From positions 98,521 through 162,520 of the forward strand of contig CAXNKG010000001.1 in NCBI GenBank assembly GCA_964202965.1: a stretch of DNA of 64,000 nucleotides. Direction: 5' to 3'. This document shows positions 1 to 8,446 of this stretch, piece by piece (position 1 is the stretch's first letter; each line of letters opens with the position of its first letter). A program made the translations under genes and the position numbers. Source of the DNA: CAXNKG01 sp964202965. Lineage in GTDB: Bacteria > Acidobacteriota > Vicinamibacteria > Vicinamibacterales > UBA2999. The notes under the pieces are model-generated. The model saw nothing but the letters and a program-made list of their open reading frames with translations, was not told the origin of the DNA and did not search any database.

Positions 1-308
1 CGAGGGTTGACGATGCGCTCGCCGGTGCGGCGCTGGTGGCCGAGCGCACGGTGGTCGAGCGGCTTGGCGGCGGATGCCAGATGCCGATTGGCGCCTATGC
101 CGCAACGACAGGCGGCGTACTGACGCTGACGGCGATCGTGCTCTCGATCGACGGCAGCCGTGCGGCGACGGCGACGCAGTCCGGGCCGTTGAGCGATGCA
201 GCGGCTATCGGCATGCGCGCGGCGCAGGAGTTGCTCGCCGGCGGCGCCGGCGAGATCCTCGCCGAGGTCGACAAGGCCCGCTCCGGCGTCGAAGGGCTGC
301 GGCCGTGA
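1..308 (+). CDS. hemC: Porphobilinogen deaminase (hydroxymethylbilane synthase), C-terminal part
   Basis: C-terminal part of the enzyme that polymerises four porphobilinogens into hydroxymethylbilane in cytosolic tetrapyrrole synthesis. The gene enters from outside the window; the reading frame begins at base 3 and about 101 codons are visible. The deciding motif is GGCQMPIGAYA, whose cysteine carries the dipyrromethane cofactor in this family; the rest fits the small third domain. The TGA stop overlaps the GTG of hemD, and hemB and hemL follow on the same strand, so this is the left edge of a heme gene block. Confidence 0.93.
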   Translation, partial: RVDDALAGAALVAERTVVERLGGGCQMPIGAYAATTGGVLTLTAIVLSIDGSRAATATQSGPLSDAAAIGMRAAQELLAGGAGEILAEVDKARSGVEGLRP

Positions 309-1081
309 CGCCGCTTGCCGGGCGCCGTGTCCTCGTGACGCGGCCGCGCGAGCAGGCCGCGGAACTCGCCGACGCGCTCACCGCCCGTGGCGCCGAGGTC
401 CTCCTCGCGCCCCTCATCAGGATTGCGCCTCCCTCCGACCCGGAGCCGCTGCGGCGCGCCGCGTCTGAGATCGGCACCTTCGACTGGGTCGTCCTCACGA
501 GCGCCAACGCGGCCAGCGCACTCTGTGACGCCGTCTCCGCGTCCCTCGGCACTCGTTCGCTGCCCGGGACGGTCCGGTTCTGCGCCGTCGGATCCGTGAC
601 GGCGGCCGGGCTGAGAAGGCTCGGGCGGGACGCCGACCTGGTCGCGGAGAATTCGACGGCGGAAGGGGTCGTCGCGGCGCTGACTGCCGCAGGCCCGGTG
701 AAGGGCCTTCGTGTGCTCGTCCCGGGGGCCGACATCGGCCGGGAGCATGTCGCGCGCGCGCTGACGGATGGGGGCGCCGAGGTCACGGAGGTCGTGGCGT
801 ACCGAACCATCGCGGCAGAGACGATGCCCGACGAGGTGCGGCAGGCGCTGGCCTCGGGCCTCGTCGACGTCGTCATCTTCACGAGCGGCTCTGCGGTCCG
901 AAGCTTCGCGGCCATCCTTGGCCCGGAGCTACCGGCGCTGCTTCGGCACACGTCGGTGGCCGCCATCGGACCGACGACGGCGAGTGCGGCACGCGAGCTG
1001 GGAATGCCCGTGGCCATCCAGCCGGACACCTACGCCGTGCCCGCCCTCGTCGACGCGATCGTCGGCCACTACGCGAAGTGA
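305..1081 (+). CDS. hemD: Uroporphyrinogen-III synthase
   Basis: Cyclises hydroxymethylbilane with inversion of ring D to give uroporphyrinogen III. The 258-residue product has the two-lobed family pattern: an N-terminal GRRVLVTRPREQ strand-turn, a central VLVPGADIGREHV segment, and VVIFTSGSAVRSF near the C-terminus. Length is normal. The start is taken as the GTG that forms a GTGA overlap with the hemC stop; a longer open frame upstream is only an overlap with hemC. It lies between hemC and hemB, as expected for a pathway operon. Sequence conservation is low in this family, so context adds much of the weight. Confidence 0.88.
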   Translation: MTPLAGRRVLVTRPREQAAELADALTARGAEVLLAPLIRIAPPSDPEPLRRAASEIGTFDWVVLTSANAASALCDAVSASLGTRSLPGTVRFCAVGSVTAAGLRRLGRDADLVAENSTAEGVVAALTAAGPVKGLRVLVPGADIGREHVARALTDGGAEVTEVVAYRTIAAETMPDEVRQALASGLVDVVIFTSGSAVRSFAAILGPELPALLRHTSVAAIGPTTASAARELGMPVAIQPDTYAVPALVDAIVGHYAK

Positions 1082-1096
1082 AATAGGATCGATTCC

Positions 1097-2101
1097 ATGG
1101 CTGTGAAGACCGCAACCCGGCTGACCCTTGCGCGGCGGCCGCGCCGGCTGCGTCGCACCGAGACGATCCGCAGCCTCGTACGCGAGACGCACCTGACGCC
1201 AGACTGTTTCATCCTGCCCCTCTTCGTCGTCGACGGGCGCGGCATCCGCCGCGAGGTCCCGTCCATGCCGGGCGTCTTCCAGCTGTCGGTCGACGAGGCG
1301 GTGAAGGAAGCCGCAGGCGCGAAGGGGGACGGCGTGCCCGGCGTCCTGCTGTTCGGCCTGCCGGGCTCGAAGGATGCGTCGGGAACTCTCGCCTCGGATC
1401 CCGAGGGCGCAGTGCAGCGCGCGATTCGCGAGATGAAGCGCGAGATGCCGGATCTCCTTGTGATTACCGACGTCTGCCTCTGTGAATACACCTCGCACGG
1501 CCACTGCGGCATTCTCGACGGCGAAGAGATCCTCAATGACGTGACCGTCGGCCACCTGGCGCAGGTCGCGCTGTCGCACGCCGCCGCCGGCGTCGACTTC
1601 GTGGCGCCCTCGGACATGATGGACGGCCGCGTCGCCGCCATCCGCCACGCGCTCGACGAGGGCGGATTCGAGCGGGTCGGCATCATGTCGTATGCGGCCA
1701 AATACTGCTCGGCGTTCTACGGGCCGTTCCGCGACGCCGCCGATTCGGCGCCGCAGTTCGGCGATCGGCGCAGCCACCAGATGGATCCCGCGAACGTCAG
1801 TGAAGCGCTGCGCGAGGTCGAAACGGACCTGGCGGAAGGGGCCGACATCGTGATGGTGAAGCCCGCGCTCACGTATCTCGACGTCATCAGCCGCGTGAAA
1901 CAGCGGTTCAACCAGCCGACCGCCGCGTATCACGTGAGCGGCGAGTACGCGATGCTGAAGGCGGCGGCGGCGAACGGGTGGCTCGACGAGCCGCGCGCGA
2001 TGATGGAGACGCTGACGGCGATCCGGCGCGCGGGCGCGGACATCATCATCACCTACTACGCGCGGGACGCCGCGCGGGCGCTCCGCGCGGGTCGTTCGTG
2101 A
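1097..2101 (+). CDS. hemB: Delta-aminolevulinic acid dehydratase (porphobilinogen synthase)
   Basis: Condenses two 5-aminolevulinate molecules to porphobilinogen. The 334-residue protein is full length. Both Schiff-base lysine regions are present: SYAAKYCSAFYGPFR (Lys about 202) and VMVKPALTYLDV (Lys about 255). A cysteine cluster DVCLCEYTSHGHCG indicates the zinc-binding form of the enzyme. It begins 15 bases after hemD and its TGA shares one base with the hemL ATG (TGATG), so translation is probably coupled. It is cytosolic and normally octameric. Confidence 0.96.
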   Translation: MAVKTATRLTLARRPRRLRRTETIRSLVRETHLTPDCFILPLFVVDGRGIRREVPSMPGVFQLSVDEAVKEAAGAKGDGVPGVLLFGLPGSKDASGTLASDPEGAVQRAIREMKREMPDLLVITDVCLCEYTSHGHCGILDGEEILNDVTVGHLAQVALSHAAAGVDFVAPSDMMDGRVAAIRHALDEGGFERVGIMSYAAKYCSAFYGPFRDAADSAPQFGDRRSHQMDPANVSEALREVETDLAEGADIVMVKPALTYLDVISRVKQRFNQPTAAYHVSGEYAMLKAAAANGWLDEPRAMMETLTAIRRAGADIIITYYARDAARALRAGRS

Positions 2102-3396
2102 TGAAGAAGCCGGTTCAGAGCCGAAAGCTCTTCGAGCGGGCGCGTCGCATCCTGCCGGGCGGCGTCGACAGCCCCGTTCGAGCCTTCCAGGCGGTCGGCG
2201 GATCCCCGCTGTTCGTCCGCCGCGCGTCCGGCGCGACGATCGACGACGTCGACGGCAACCGGTACATCGACTATGTGATGTCGTGGGGGCCGCTCATCCA
2301 CGGCCACGCGCCCGGGGGACTCGTCCGGGCCGTCACGGCGGCGGCGAAGCTGGGCACCAGTTTCGGGGCGCCCACCGCGCTCGAACATCAGCTCGGCGAG
2401 CGTGTGCGGCAGCTGATGCCCTCGATGGAGCGCGTGCGGTTTGTCAGTTCCGGGACCGAGGCAGCCATGAGCGCGGTTCGCGTTGCCCGCGCGTTTAACC
2501 GGCGCGACAAGATCATCAAGTTCGCCGGCTGCTACCACGGCCACGCCGACGCATTCCTGGTGAAGGCGGGATCGGGCGCGACGACGCTGGGCGTTCCCAC
2601 GAGTCCCGGCGTCGCGGCGGCCGTGGCTGCCGACACGCTGATTGCCGGCTACAACGACCTCTGGTCCGTCGAGGGGCTGTGCGATGCCCACCCCCGTCAG
2701 ATCGCGGCGATCGTCGTCGAGCCGATTGCCGGCAACATGGGCGTCGTCGCGCCGACGGATGGATTTCTCCAGGGCCTGCGGCGGGTCGCCTCCGCGCATG
2801 GCGCGCTGCTCATCTTCGATGAGGTGATCTCGGGCTTTCGCGCCTCTGCCGGCGGCGCGCAGGCGCTCTTTGACGTCACGCCGGATCTCACGTGTCTCGG
2901 CAAGATCATCGGCGGTGGACTGCCGGTCGGCGCGTATGGCGGCCGGGCGGATGTGATGGAGATGGTCGCGCCGGCGGGACCTGTCTACCAGGCGGGGACG
3001 CTGTCGGGGAATCCGGTCGCAATGACGGCCGGGCTCTGGGCGCTCAGCCGGCTCACGCCGCGCCTCTACAGGGACCTGGCCCGCCGCGGCGCGATGCTCG
3101 CCTCCGGCCTTGCCGATGCCGCACGGGCGGCCGGCGTCGCGCTGCAGGTCAACGCGTTCGGGTCGGTGCTGACGCCTTTTTTCACCACGTCACCGGTACG
3201 GGACTATGAATCGGCGCTCCGGTCGAACACCAACGCCTATGCGGCGTTCTTCAGGGCGATGCTCGCGCGCGGCATCTATCCGCCGCCGTCGCAGTTTGAA
3301 GCCTGGTTTCTCTCAGCCGCGCATACGGACGGCCACGTGAGGAAGACCATCGCCGCCGCGAAGGCAGCGATGGTCGATGTCGCGAAGCAGATCTAG
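2101..3396 (+). CDS. hemL: Glutamate-1-semialdehyde 2,1-aminomutase
   Basis: PLP-dependent aminomutase making 5-aminolevulinate from glutamate-1-semialdehyde, so this organism uses the C5 route to heme. The 431-residue protein has the FVSSGTEAAMSAVR phosphate-binding loop, IFDEVISGFR, and the PLP lysine in CLGKIIGGGLPVG (Lys about 268). The ATG at 2101 is chosen because it overlaps the hemB stop and gives the usual N-terminus SRKLFERARRILPGG; an upstream in-frame start lies wholly inside hemB. The TAG stop shares CTAG with the convergent gene on the other strand. Confidence 0.96.
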   Translation: MKKPVQSRKLFERARRILPGGVDSPVRAFQAVGGSPLFVRRASGATIDDVDGNRYIDYVMSWGPLIHGHAPGGLVRAVTAAAKLGTSFGAPTALEHQLGERVRQLMPSMERVRFVSSGTEAAMSAVRVARAFNRRDKIIKFAGCYHGHADAFLVKAGSGATTLGVPTSPGVAAAVAADTLIAGYNDLWSVEGLCDAHPRQIAAIVVEPIAGNMGVVAPTDGFLQGLRRVASAHGALLIFDEVISGFRASAGGAQALFDVTPDLTCLGKIIGGGLPVGAYGGRADVMEMVAPAGPVYQAGTLSGNPVAMTAGLWALSRLTPRLYRDLARRGAMLASGLADAARAAGVALQVNAFGSVLTPFFTTSPVRDYESALRSNTNAYAAFFRAMLARGIYPPPSQFEAWFLSAAHTDGHVRKTIAAAKAAMVDVAKQI

Positions 3397-4349
3397 CGAA
3401 TCGCCTGAATCTGGACCGGCGCGTCGAAGCGCACACGCAGGACCGAGCCCTGCGGAAGCTCGACTTCCTTGCCTTCGGTCGCGGCAATCGTGCCGCCGGC
3501 GCCAATCAGGATGCCGGCCAGCGCACCCTTGAAGCCGCCCAGGATGCCGCCGATGATGGCGCCAACGCCCGCGCCGGTGCCGACGCGGCCCGCCTCACCC
3601 TTGATGCCTTCTCCCTCGATCGCCTGCGTCACCGTGCCGCGGATCGGGTACGACCGGCCGTTGACGGTGAGCTGATCGAAGCTGAGGGTCATCCTTGCCG
3701 TGCGGTTGGTCCGGGTGGCCGGTTCGACGCTCGTCACGACGCCTCGCATCACCGAACCGGCAGAAACAAGCGTCCGGCCGTTCGCGTTGAAGTCCACGAG
3801 CGTCGTCGCCTCGAAGCGATCCTCGACCCTCGCTTCTCCCGAATTGAGGCGGCCGGCCAGGCGCACGTCCATCTCGGTTCCTGACGGGATTTCTCCAGTG
3901 GTCGTGGTCTGCGCCGAGGCGCCGGCGCGCGGCTGTGTTGCCCCCGGAGCCGCGGTCCCTCGGGCGGGGGCGGCGGGAGCCGTGGCATAGGCGTTCTGCG
4001 CATCGCCGCGGGCGGTCGTCCGGACGTCCTCGATGCGGTCGCGAAGGTCGGCGTATTCGGCCCGCACCAGCGAGCCGTCCTTGCGCAGCTTGACCTTCAG
4101 GTAAATCACTTCCTCGCGCAGGTCGTCGAGCTCCGCCTGGAGCTGGTTCGCGCGCACGTTGTCGCGCCGGCGCAGCTCCGTGATGTCGGTGCCGGCCTGG
4201 TAGATGCTGTCCTGCAGGCGAGTAATGTCGGTCTGGGTGACCTGCTGAGCTGAGGCGGCCGTCACGAACACCGTCACGAACACCGTCACGAACACCGTCG
4301 CGAACGCGACGACCATCAGCGCCGTCAGCGCCGGTCGGATCAAGAACAT
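3393..4349 (-). CDS. Exported protein with coiled coil and glycine-zipper segment, function unknown
   Basis: Protein of 318 residues, family not recognised. The ATG at 4349 is chosen because GAGGAA lies just upstream; an ORF start 14 codons earlier has less support. Residues 1-35 form a signal peptide whose hydrophobic core contains three copies of VFVT, made by a 12-bp tandem repeat. Then come a charged coiled coil (about 40-110), an Ala/Pro linker, a beta-rich domain beginning IPSGTEMDVRL, and a glycine-zipper stretch (GAIIGGILGGFKGALAG) near the C-terminus. An envelope location is likely. It is the last gene after rseP on this strand and ends tail-to-tail with hemL. Confidence 0.75.
   Translation of the reverse strand: MFLIRPALTALMVVAFATVFVTVFVTVFVTAASAQQVTQTDITRLQDSIYQAGTDITELRRRDNVRANQLQAELDDLREEVIYLKVKLRKDGSLVRAEYADLRDRIEDVRTTARGDAQNAYATAPAAPARGTAAPGATQPRAGASAQTTTTGEIPSGTEMDVRLAGRLNSGEARVEDRFEATTLVDFNANGRTLVSAGSVMRGVVTSVEPATRTNRTARMTLSFDQLTVNGRSYPIRGTVTQAIEGEGIKGEAGRVGTGAGVGAIIGGILGGFKGALAGILIGAGGTIAATEGKEVELPQGSVLRVRFDAPVQIQAIR
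4261..4296. repeat. Three 12-bp tandem repeats in a signal peptide
   Basis: The unit GTCACGAACACC occurs three times in a row, followed by a diverged fourth copy. On the minus strand it encodes the VFVT repeats of the signal peptide of the 3393-4349 gene. Copy-number change would keep the frame and alter only the length of the hydrophobic core. Confidence 0.9.
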
Positions 4350-4378
4350 AGGAATTCCTCCGCTGACGCGTGGATGCA

Positions 4379-5698
4379 CTAATTGCGCCAAGGCATGAGG
4401 TTCTCGATCCAGCTGATGCGCGTGAGGTCGTTATAGACGACCGTGACCATCAGCATCATCAGAAGGACAAATCCGGCGAGGAGCATCTTCTCCTTGACCG
4501 CCATGCTGAAGTCGCGCCGGGCGACCCCTTCGACCGCCATGATCAGGATGTGGCCGCCGTCGAGGACCGGAATCGGCAGCAGGTTGAGCAGCCCGAGATT
4601 GAGGCTGATCGACGCCATCAGCGTAAAGAGCGCAATCCAGCCGGCCTGTGCGGACTCGCCCGAGAGCTGGGCGATCGCGACCGGTCCCATGAGCTGGCGG
4701 GGGGACGTCTCGCCGACAAAGAGCCCGCCGAGCGTCTTGAAGATGAGGCCGCTGAACTCGATGTTGCGCTCGACGCTCATCTGAATGGCTTCGAAGGCAT
4801 TCGGATCGAACCGGCGCGTCGGCTCGGTGACATAGACGCCGAGCATGCCGCGCTCGCCCTGCTGTTCCGGCGTCGCGGCGACATTCATCTGCTGGCCGTC
4901 GCGCTGAATCGTGAGATCGATCTCCCGGCCGCCGTTGCGTGAAATAGCTTCGATCAACTGGGTGCGGGTGGTCATCCGCTCCCCGTTCACGGCAAGCACG
5001 ACGTCCCCGGCCTTCAGGCCGGCCCGCTCCGCCGCCTGGCCGGCGATGACCGACGCGACGATCGGGTTGATGTCGGGAAGCACGCCGATGTTGCCGATCT
5101 CGAACCGCGTCTGCGGCTCGGGCCGCACCTGCACGGTGCGGGTCTGTCCGCCGCGCAGCAGCGTCATCGCGACGTCGCGATCGGCGCGGGTGCCGATGGC
5201 AAGAAAGAGGTCGTCCCACGTCTCGACGGGATCGCCTGCGACGGACAGCACGCGGTCGCCGCGCTCGATGCCGGCACGCGCCGCGGGTGATCCCGGTGAC
5301 ACCGCGCCGACAACCGGCGGCTGGTCCTGGTACACCGGCACCTCAGCGCCCTGCGCAAGCACCACGGCCATCACGACCACCGCGAGGATGATGTTCATCA
5401 CGGGGCCCATGATGAGGATCTGGAACCGCTGCCATTTCGTCTTCGACAGGAACTCGTCGGGTTTGCCGGTACGCGGATCGTCCGGATTCTCGCCTGCCAT
5501 CTTCACGTAGCCGCCGAGCGGCACGGCGCTGATGCAGTACTCCGTGTCGCCGCGTGTGAACTTGAGCAGCTTCGGCCCGAAGCCGAGAGAGAAGGTGAGC
5601 ACCCGGACGCCGAGGCGGCGGGCGGCCAGGAAGTGGCCGAGCTCGTGTACGAACACCAGTACGCCGAGGACGAACAGAAACGCGAGCAGCGTATTCAC
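4379..5698 (-). CDS. rseP: RIP-type zinc metalloprotease, site-2 protease
   Basis: Intramembrane protease that cleaves anti-sigma factors or other membrane-anchored substrates. The 439-residue protein has the zinc motif VFVHELGHF at its very N-terminus in the first membrane helix, two central PDZ domains (about 110-190 and 200-280) and the second active-site segment PIPVLDGGHIL near the C-terminus. The GTG at 5698 is chosen because it places the HELGH helix at the N-terminus as in the family; the upstream extension overlaps dxr and is charged. It follows dxr after 10 bases, the common cdsA-dxr-rseP order. Confidence 0.95.
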   Translation of the reverse strand: MNTLLAFLFVLGVLVFVHELGHFLAARRLGVRVLTFSLGFGPKLLKFTRGDTEYCISAVPLGGYVKMAGENPDDPRTGKPDEFLSKTKWQRFQILIMGPVMNIILAVVVMAVVLAQGAEVPVYQDQPPVVGAVSPGSPAARAGIERGDRVLSVAGDPVETWDDLFLAIGTRADRDVAMTLLRGGQTRTVQVRPEPQTRFEIGNIGVLPDINPIVASVIAGQAAERAGLKAGDVVLAVNGERMTTRTQLIEAISRNGGREIDLTIQRDGQQMNVAATPEQQGERGMLGVYVTEPTRRFDPNAFEAIQMSVERNIEFSGLIFKTLGGLFVGETSPRQLMGPVAIAQLSGESAQAGWIALFTLMASISLNLGLLNLLPIPVLDGGHILIMAVEGVARRDFSMAVKEKMLLAGFVLLMMLMVTVVYNDLTRISWIENLMPWRN

Positions 5699-5708
5699 TC
5701 CGTTAATT

Positions 5709-6878
5709 CTAACTCCCGGGCTGCACGAACTCCCGGACCGCGCCCCTGGCGTACGTTCGGGCCCAGTCGTCCACGCGCCGGACGACGTGCAGGGCCGGGA
5801 CCTCCTCGGGCGTGTGGGCATCGAGCGTCTGCTCGATGACACGGGGAATGTCCATAAAGCCGAGCGTCCGGTCGAGAAAGGCCTCCACGGCCACTTCGTT
5901 GGCGGCATTCAGCGCTACCGGCATCGTGCCCCCGGTCCGGAGCGCGCGATAGGCGAGCCGCAGGCACGGAAACCGCTCGTCTGGCGGCGGCAGGAAATCG
6001 AGCCGGCCGGTACGGGTCAGGTCCAGCGACGGAAGGGACCCGCCCCAGCGTTCGGGATAGGAGCAGGCGTACTGAATCGGCAGCCGCATGTCGGTGACGC
6101 CCAGCTGCGCGAGGACCGAGCCGTCGATCATCTCCACCATCGAGTGGACGATCGACTGGGGATGAATGACGACGTCGATCTGATCGGCGCCCACGCCGAA
6201 CAGCCAGCGCGCCTCGATGACCTCGAGCCCCTTGTTCATCATCGTGGCGGAGTCGATGGTGATCTTGCGGCCCATCTGCCACGTCGGATGGCGCAGCGCG
6301 GCGTCGGGATCGACCTGCCGGAGCGCCGCGGCGTCGTACTCGCGAAAGGGTCCACCTGACGCGGTGAGGATGAGGCGCCGGATCTCGGCGGCCGGACGCC
6401 CGTGCAGGCACTGATGGATGGCGTTGTGCTCGCTGTCGACCGGAAGGATCGCGACGCCGCGACGCTGTGCGGCGTCGGTCACGAGCTGGCCGGCCATGAC
6501 GAGCACTTCCTTGTTGGCGAGCGCGATGGTCTTCCAGGCCTCGATGGCGGCCAGCACCGCTTCGAGCCCTGCGGTGCCCGCCGACGCGCAGATCACGATG
6601 TCGGCCTCCGGATGCGTGGCGACCGCCACCAGACCTTCGGTGCCGGTGGCCATGCGGGGCGCCCCGGCGCCGCACAGGTCCCTGAGCCGATCGATCCCGC
6701 CGCCGTTCGCCATGGCGACAACGTCGGGACGGTACCGCGACACCTGCTCCGCGAGCAGCGCCGCATTGTCGCCCGCCGCCAGCGACACGACCCTCAGGCG
6801 GTCTGGATGCGCGTCCACGACCGCGAGCGCGCTGCGGCCAATCGAGCCGGTCGATCCGAGAATGGCGACGCGTTTCAC
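5709..6878 (-). CDS. dxr: 1-deoxy-D-xylulose 5-phosphate reductoisomerase
   Basis: Converts DXP to 2-C-methylerythritol 4-phosphate with NADPH, the committed step of the MEP isoprenoid pathway. The 389-residue protein starts VKRVAILGSTGSIG, the NADPH-binding loop. It contains the metal-site region LPVDSEHNAIHQCL, the catalytic loop LTASGGPFR, and TIDSATMMNKGLEVIEA. The GTG at 6878 is chosen because it gives the family N-terminus and lies one base after the cdsA stop. Its product feeds the undecaprenyl phosphate made by the neighbouring uppS. Confidence 0.96.
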   Translation of the reverse strand: MKRVAILGSTGSIGRSALAVVDAHPDRLRVVSLAAGDNAALLAEQVSRYRPDVVAMANGGGIDRLRDLCGAGAPRMATGTEGLVAVATHPEADIVICASAGTAGLEAVLAAIEAWKTIALANKEVLVMAGQLVTDAAQRRGVAILPVDSEHNAIHQCLHGRPAAEIRRLILTASGGPFREYDAAALRQVDPDAALRHPTWQMGRKITIDSATMMNKGLEVIEARWLFGVGADQIDVVIHPQSIVHSMVEMIDGSVLAQLGVTDMRLPIQYACSYPERWGGSLPSLDLTRTGRLDFLPPPDERFPCLRLAYRALRTGGTMPVALNAANEVAVEAFLDRTLGFMDIPRVIEQTLDAHTPEEVPALHVVRRVDDWARTYARGAVREFVQPGS

Positions 6879-6879
6879 G

Positions 6880-7650
6880 TCAGGACAGGAGATACAGGTA
6901 CAAGGCCGGAGTGGCAAACAGGAGCGCGTCGATGCGATCGAGCACGCCGCCGTGGCCCGGAATCAGCGACGAGCTGTCCTTCACGCCCGCGATGCGTTTC
7001 AACCGCGACTCGAAGAGGTCGCCGCAGATGCCGAGACTGACGAGGGCCACGCCCACGAGCGCGAGCGGCGCGAGGGCGGCGCCTGGAAACAGGCGCGTCC
7101 CCGCAATCATCAGAAACGCCGTCGCACAGACCACACCGCCAATTGCCCCCTCCACGGTCTTCTTCGGGCTGATCGCCGGCGCGAGCGGCCGCCGGCCGAA
7201 CGCGCGGCCCACGTAGTACTGCGAGGAGTCGCTGACAACGACCGTCGCGATAAGCAGCAGTGTCGCCATACGCCCGCCGACGGCGTGCACGGCGGCAAGC
7301 ATCCCCAGCGGCATGCCGATGTACCACGGTGCCAGGAAGTGCGCGGCGGCGCGCTCGACGGTGAGGCCGCGCGACAGGACTTCAACGGCGGCCCACCCCA
7401 GCATCACCAGCACCAGCGGCAGCAGATCACCACGCTCGAACTCGGACATCCACCAGCAGACGGCAACCACGAGCACGAGGACGGGCCAGAACAGCGGGGC
7501 CTTGCCGTCGCGATGCAGGATCGTCAGGTACTCGTGCGCGGCCAACGCCGCCACGGCACACGCGAGCAGGCGGACGCCAATCGGGGGAAGGTAGAAGATG
7601 GCGGCAAGAGCGGCGGCGCCGAGGACGATCCCGCTGAGAACGCGGGTCAT
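6880..7650 (-). CDS. cdsA: Phosphatidate cytidylyltransferase
   Basis: Integral membrane enzyme making CDP-diacylglycerol from phosphatidate and CTP. The 256-residue protein has about seven hydrophobic helices and the C-terminal family signature: RIAGVKDSSSLIPGHGG then LDRIDALLF. The ATG at 7650 is chosen because it forms an ATGA overlap with the uppS stop; the open frame continues far upstream only as an overlap with uppS. It sits in the conserved uppS-cdsA-dxr-rseP order. Confidence 0.95.
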   Translation of the reverse strand: MTRVLSGIVLGAAALAAIFYLPPIGVRLLACAVAALAAHEYLTILHRDGKAPLFWPVLVLVVAVCWWMSEFERGDLLPLVLVMLGWAAVEVLSRGLTVERAAAHFLAPWYIGMPLGMLAAVHAVGGRMATLLLIATVVVSDSSQYYVGRAFGRRPLAPAISPKKTVEGAIGGVVCATAFLMIAGTRLFPGAALAPLALVGVALVSLGICGDLFESRLKRIAGVKDSSSLIPGHGGVLDRIDALLFATPALYLYLLS

Positions 7651-8438
7651 GTGGCGCCGATGGCCGCCCGCGCGGGGTTGATGCCACCGTAGCGGCGTTC
7701 CCGCTTCTGGTACGCGAGCACGGCCTCGAGCATGTGACGACGCCTGAAGTCGGGCCACAGCGTGTCGGTGACGTAGATCTCGGCGTACGCGATCTGCCAC
7801 AGCAGGTAGTTGCTGACGCGCATCTCGCCGCTCGTACGAATCAGCAGATCCGGGTCGGGCTGACCCGCGGTGTACAGGAACTGCGCGAACTGCTCTTCGC
7901 CGAGCGCCTCCGGCCTGATGCCCGACGCGATTGCCCGGCGCGCCGCATCGACAATCTCCGCCCGTCCCCCGTAGTTGAGCGCGATGTTGAAGAGCATCCC
8001 CGTGTTGGCGGCGGTGCGGTCGATCGCCAGACGCAGCTCCTGCTGAATGTCGGGGGCGAGTTCTTCCATGCGTCCGATCACACGGAACCGGATGTCGTTC
8101 TTCAGGAGGGTGTCCAGCTCGGACCGCAGGTAGCGCTTCAGCAGCACCATCAGCGTGCTGACCTCGGTCGCCGGGCGCTTCCAGTTCTCGATTGAAAACG
8201 CGTAGAGCGTCAGGACCTCGAGCCCGAGCCGCGCGCCCGTCTCGACGGTTTCGCGCACGGCGTCGGAGCCGGCGCGGTGGCCCTCGACGCGCGGCAGGTG
8301 CCGCTGCGCCGCCCACCGGCCGTTGCCGTCCATGATGACGGCGATGTGCGCGGGCAGCCGTTCGAAATTGATGTCCCGGGCCAGCACTTCGTCTGGATGA
8401 CCCGCCGGAATCACCGCCAGCAGACGCTCAAGACTCAC
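7647..8438 (-). CDS. uppS: Isoprenyl transferase (undecaprenyl diphosphate synthase)
   Basis: cis-Prenyltransferase that extends farnesyl diphosphate to the lipid carrier used for peptidoglycan and glycan synthesis. The 263-residue protein has the catalytic MDGNGRWA motif near residue 36 and the downstream signatures LYAFSIENWKRP and LLIRTSGEMRVSNYLLWQ. The N-terminal stretch before the core is about 15 residues longer than in E. coli UppS. It starts 8 bases after truA and overlaps cdsA by 4 bases. Confidence 0.96.
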   Translation of the reverse strand: MSLERLLAVIPAGHPDEVLARDINFERLPAHIAVIMDGNGRWAAQRHLPRVEGHRAGSDAVRETVETGARLGLEVLTLYAFSIENWKRPATEVSTLMVLLKRYLRSELDTLLKNDIRFRVIGRMEELAPDIQQELRLAIDRTAANTGMLFNIALNYGGRAEIVDAARRAIASGIRPEALGEEQFAQFLYTAGQPDPDLLIRTSGEMRVSNYLLWQIAYAEIYVTDTLWPDFRRRHMLEAVLAYQKRERRYGGINPARAAIGAT

Positions 8439-8446
8439 GGTTGCCC

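Noticed and set aside
1978..2100. N-terminal extension of hemL
   Set aside because: The extra 41 codons lie entirely inside hemB and are not like the conserved hemL N-terminus.
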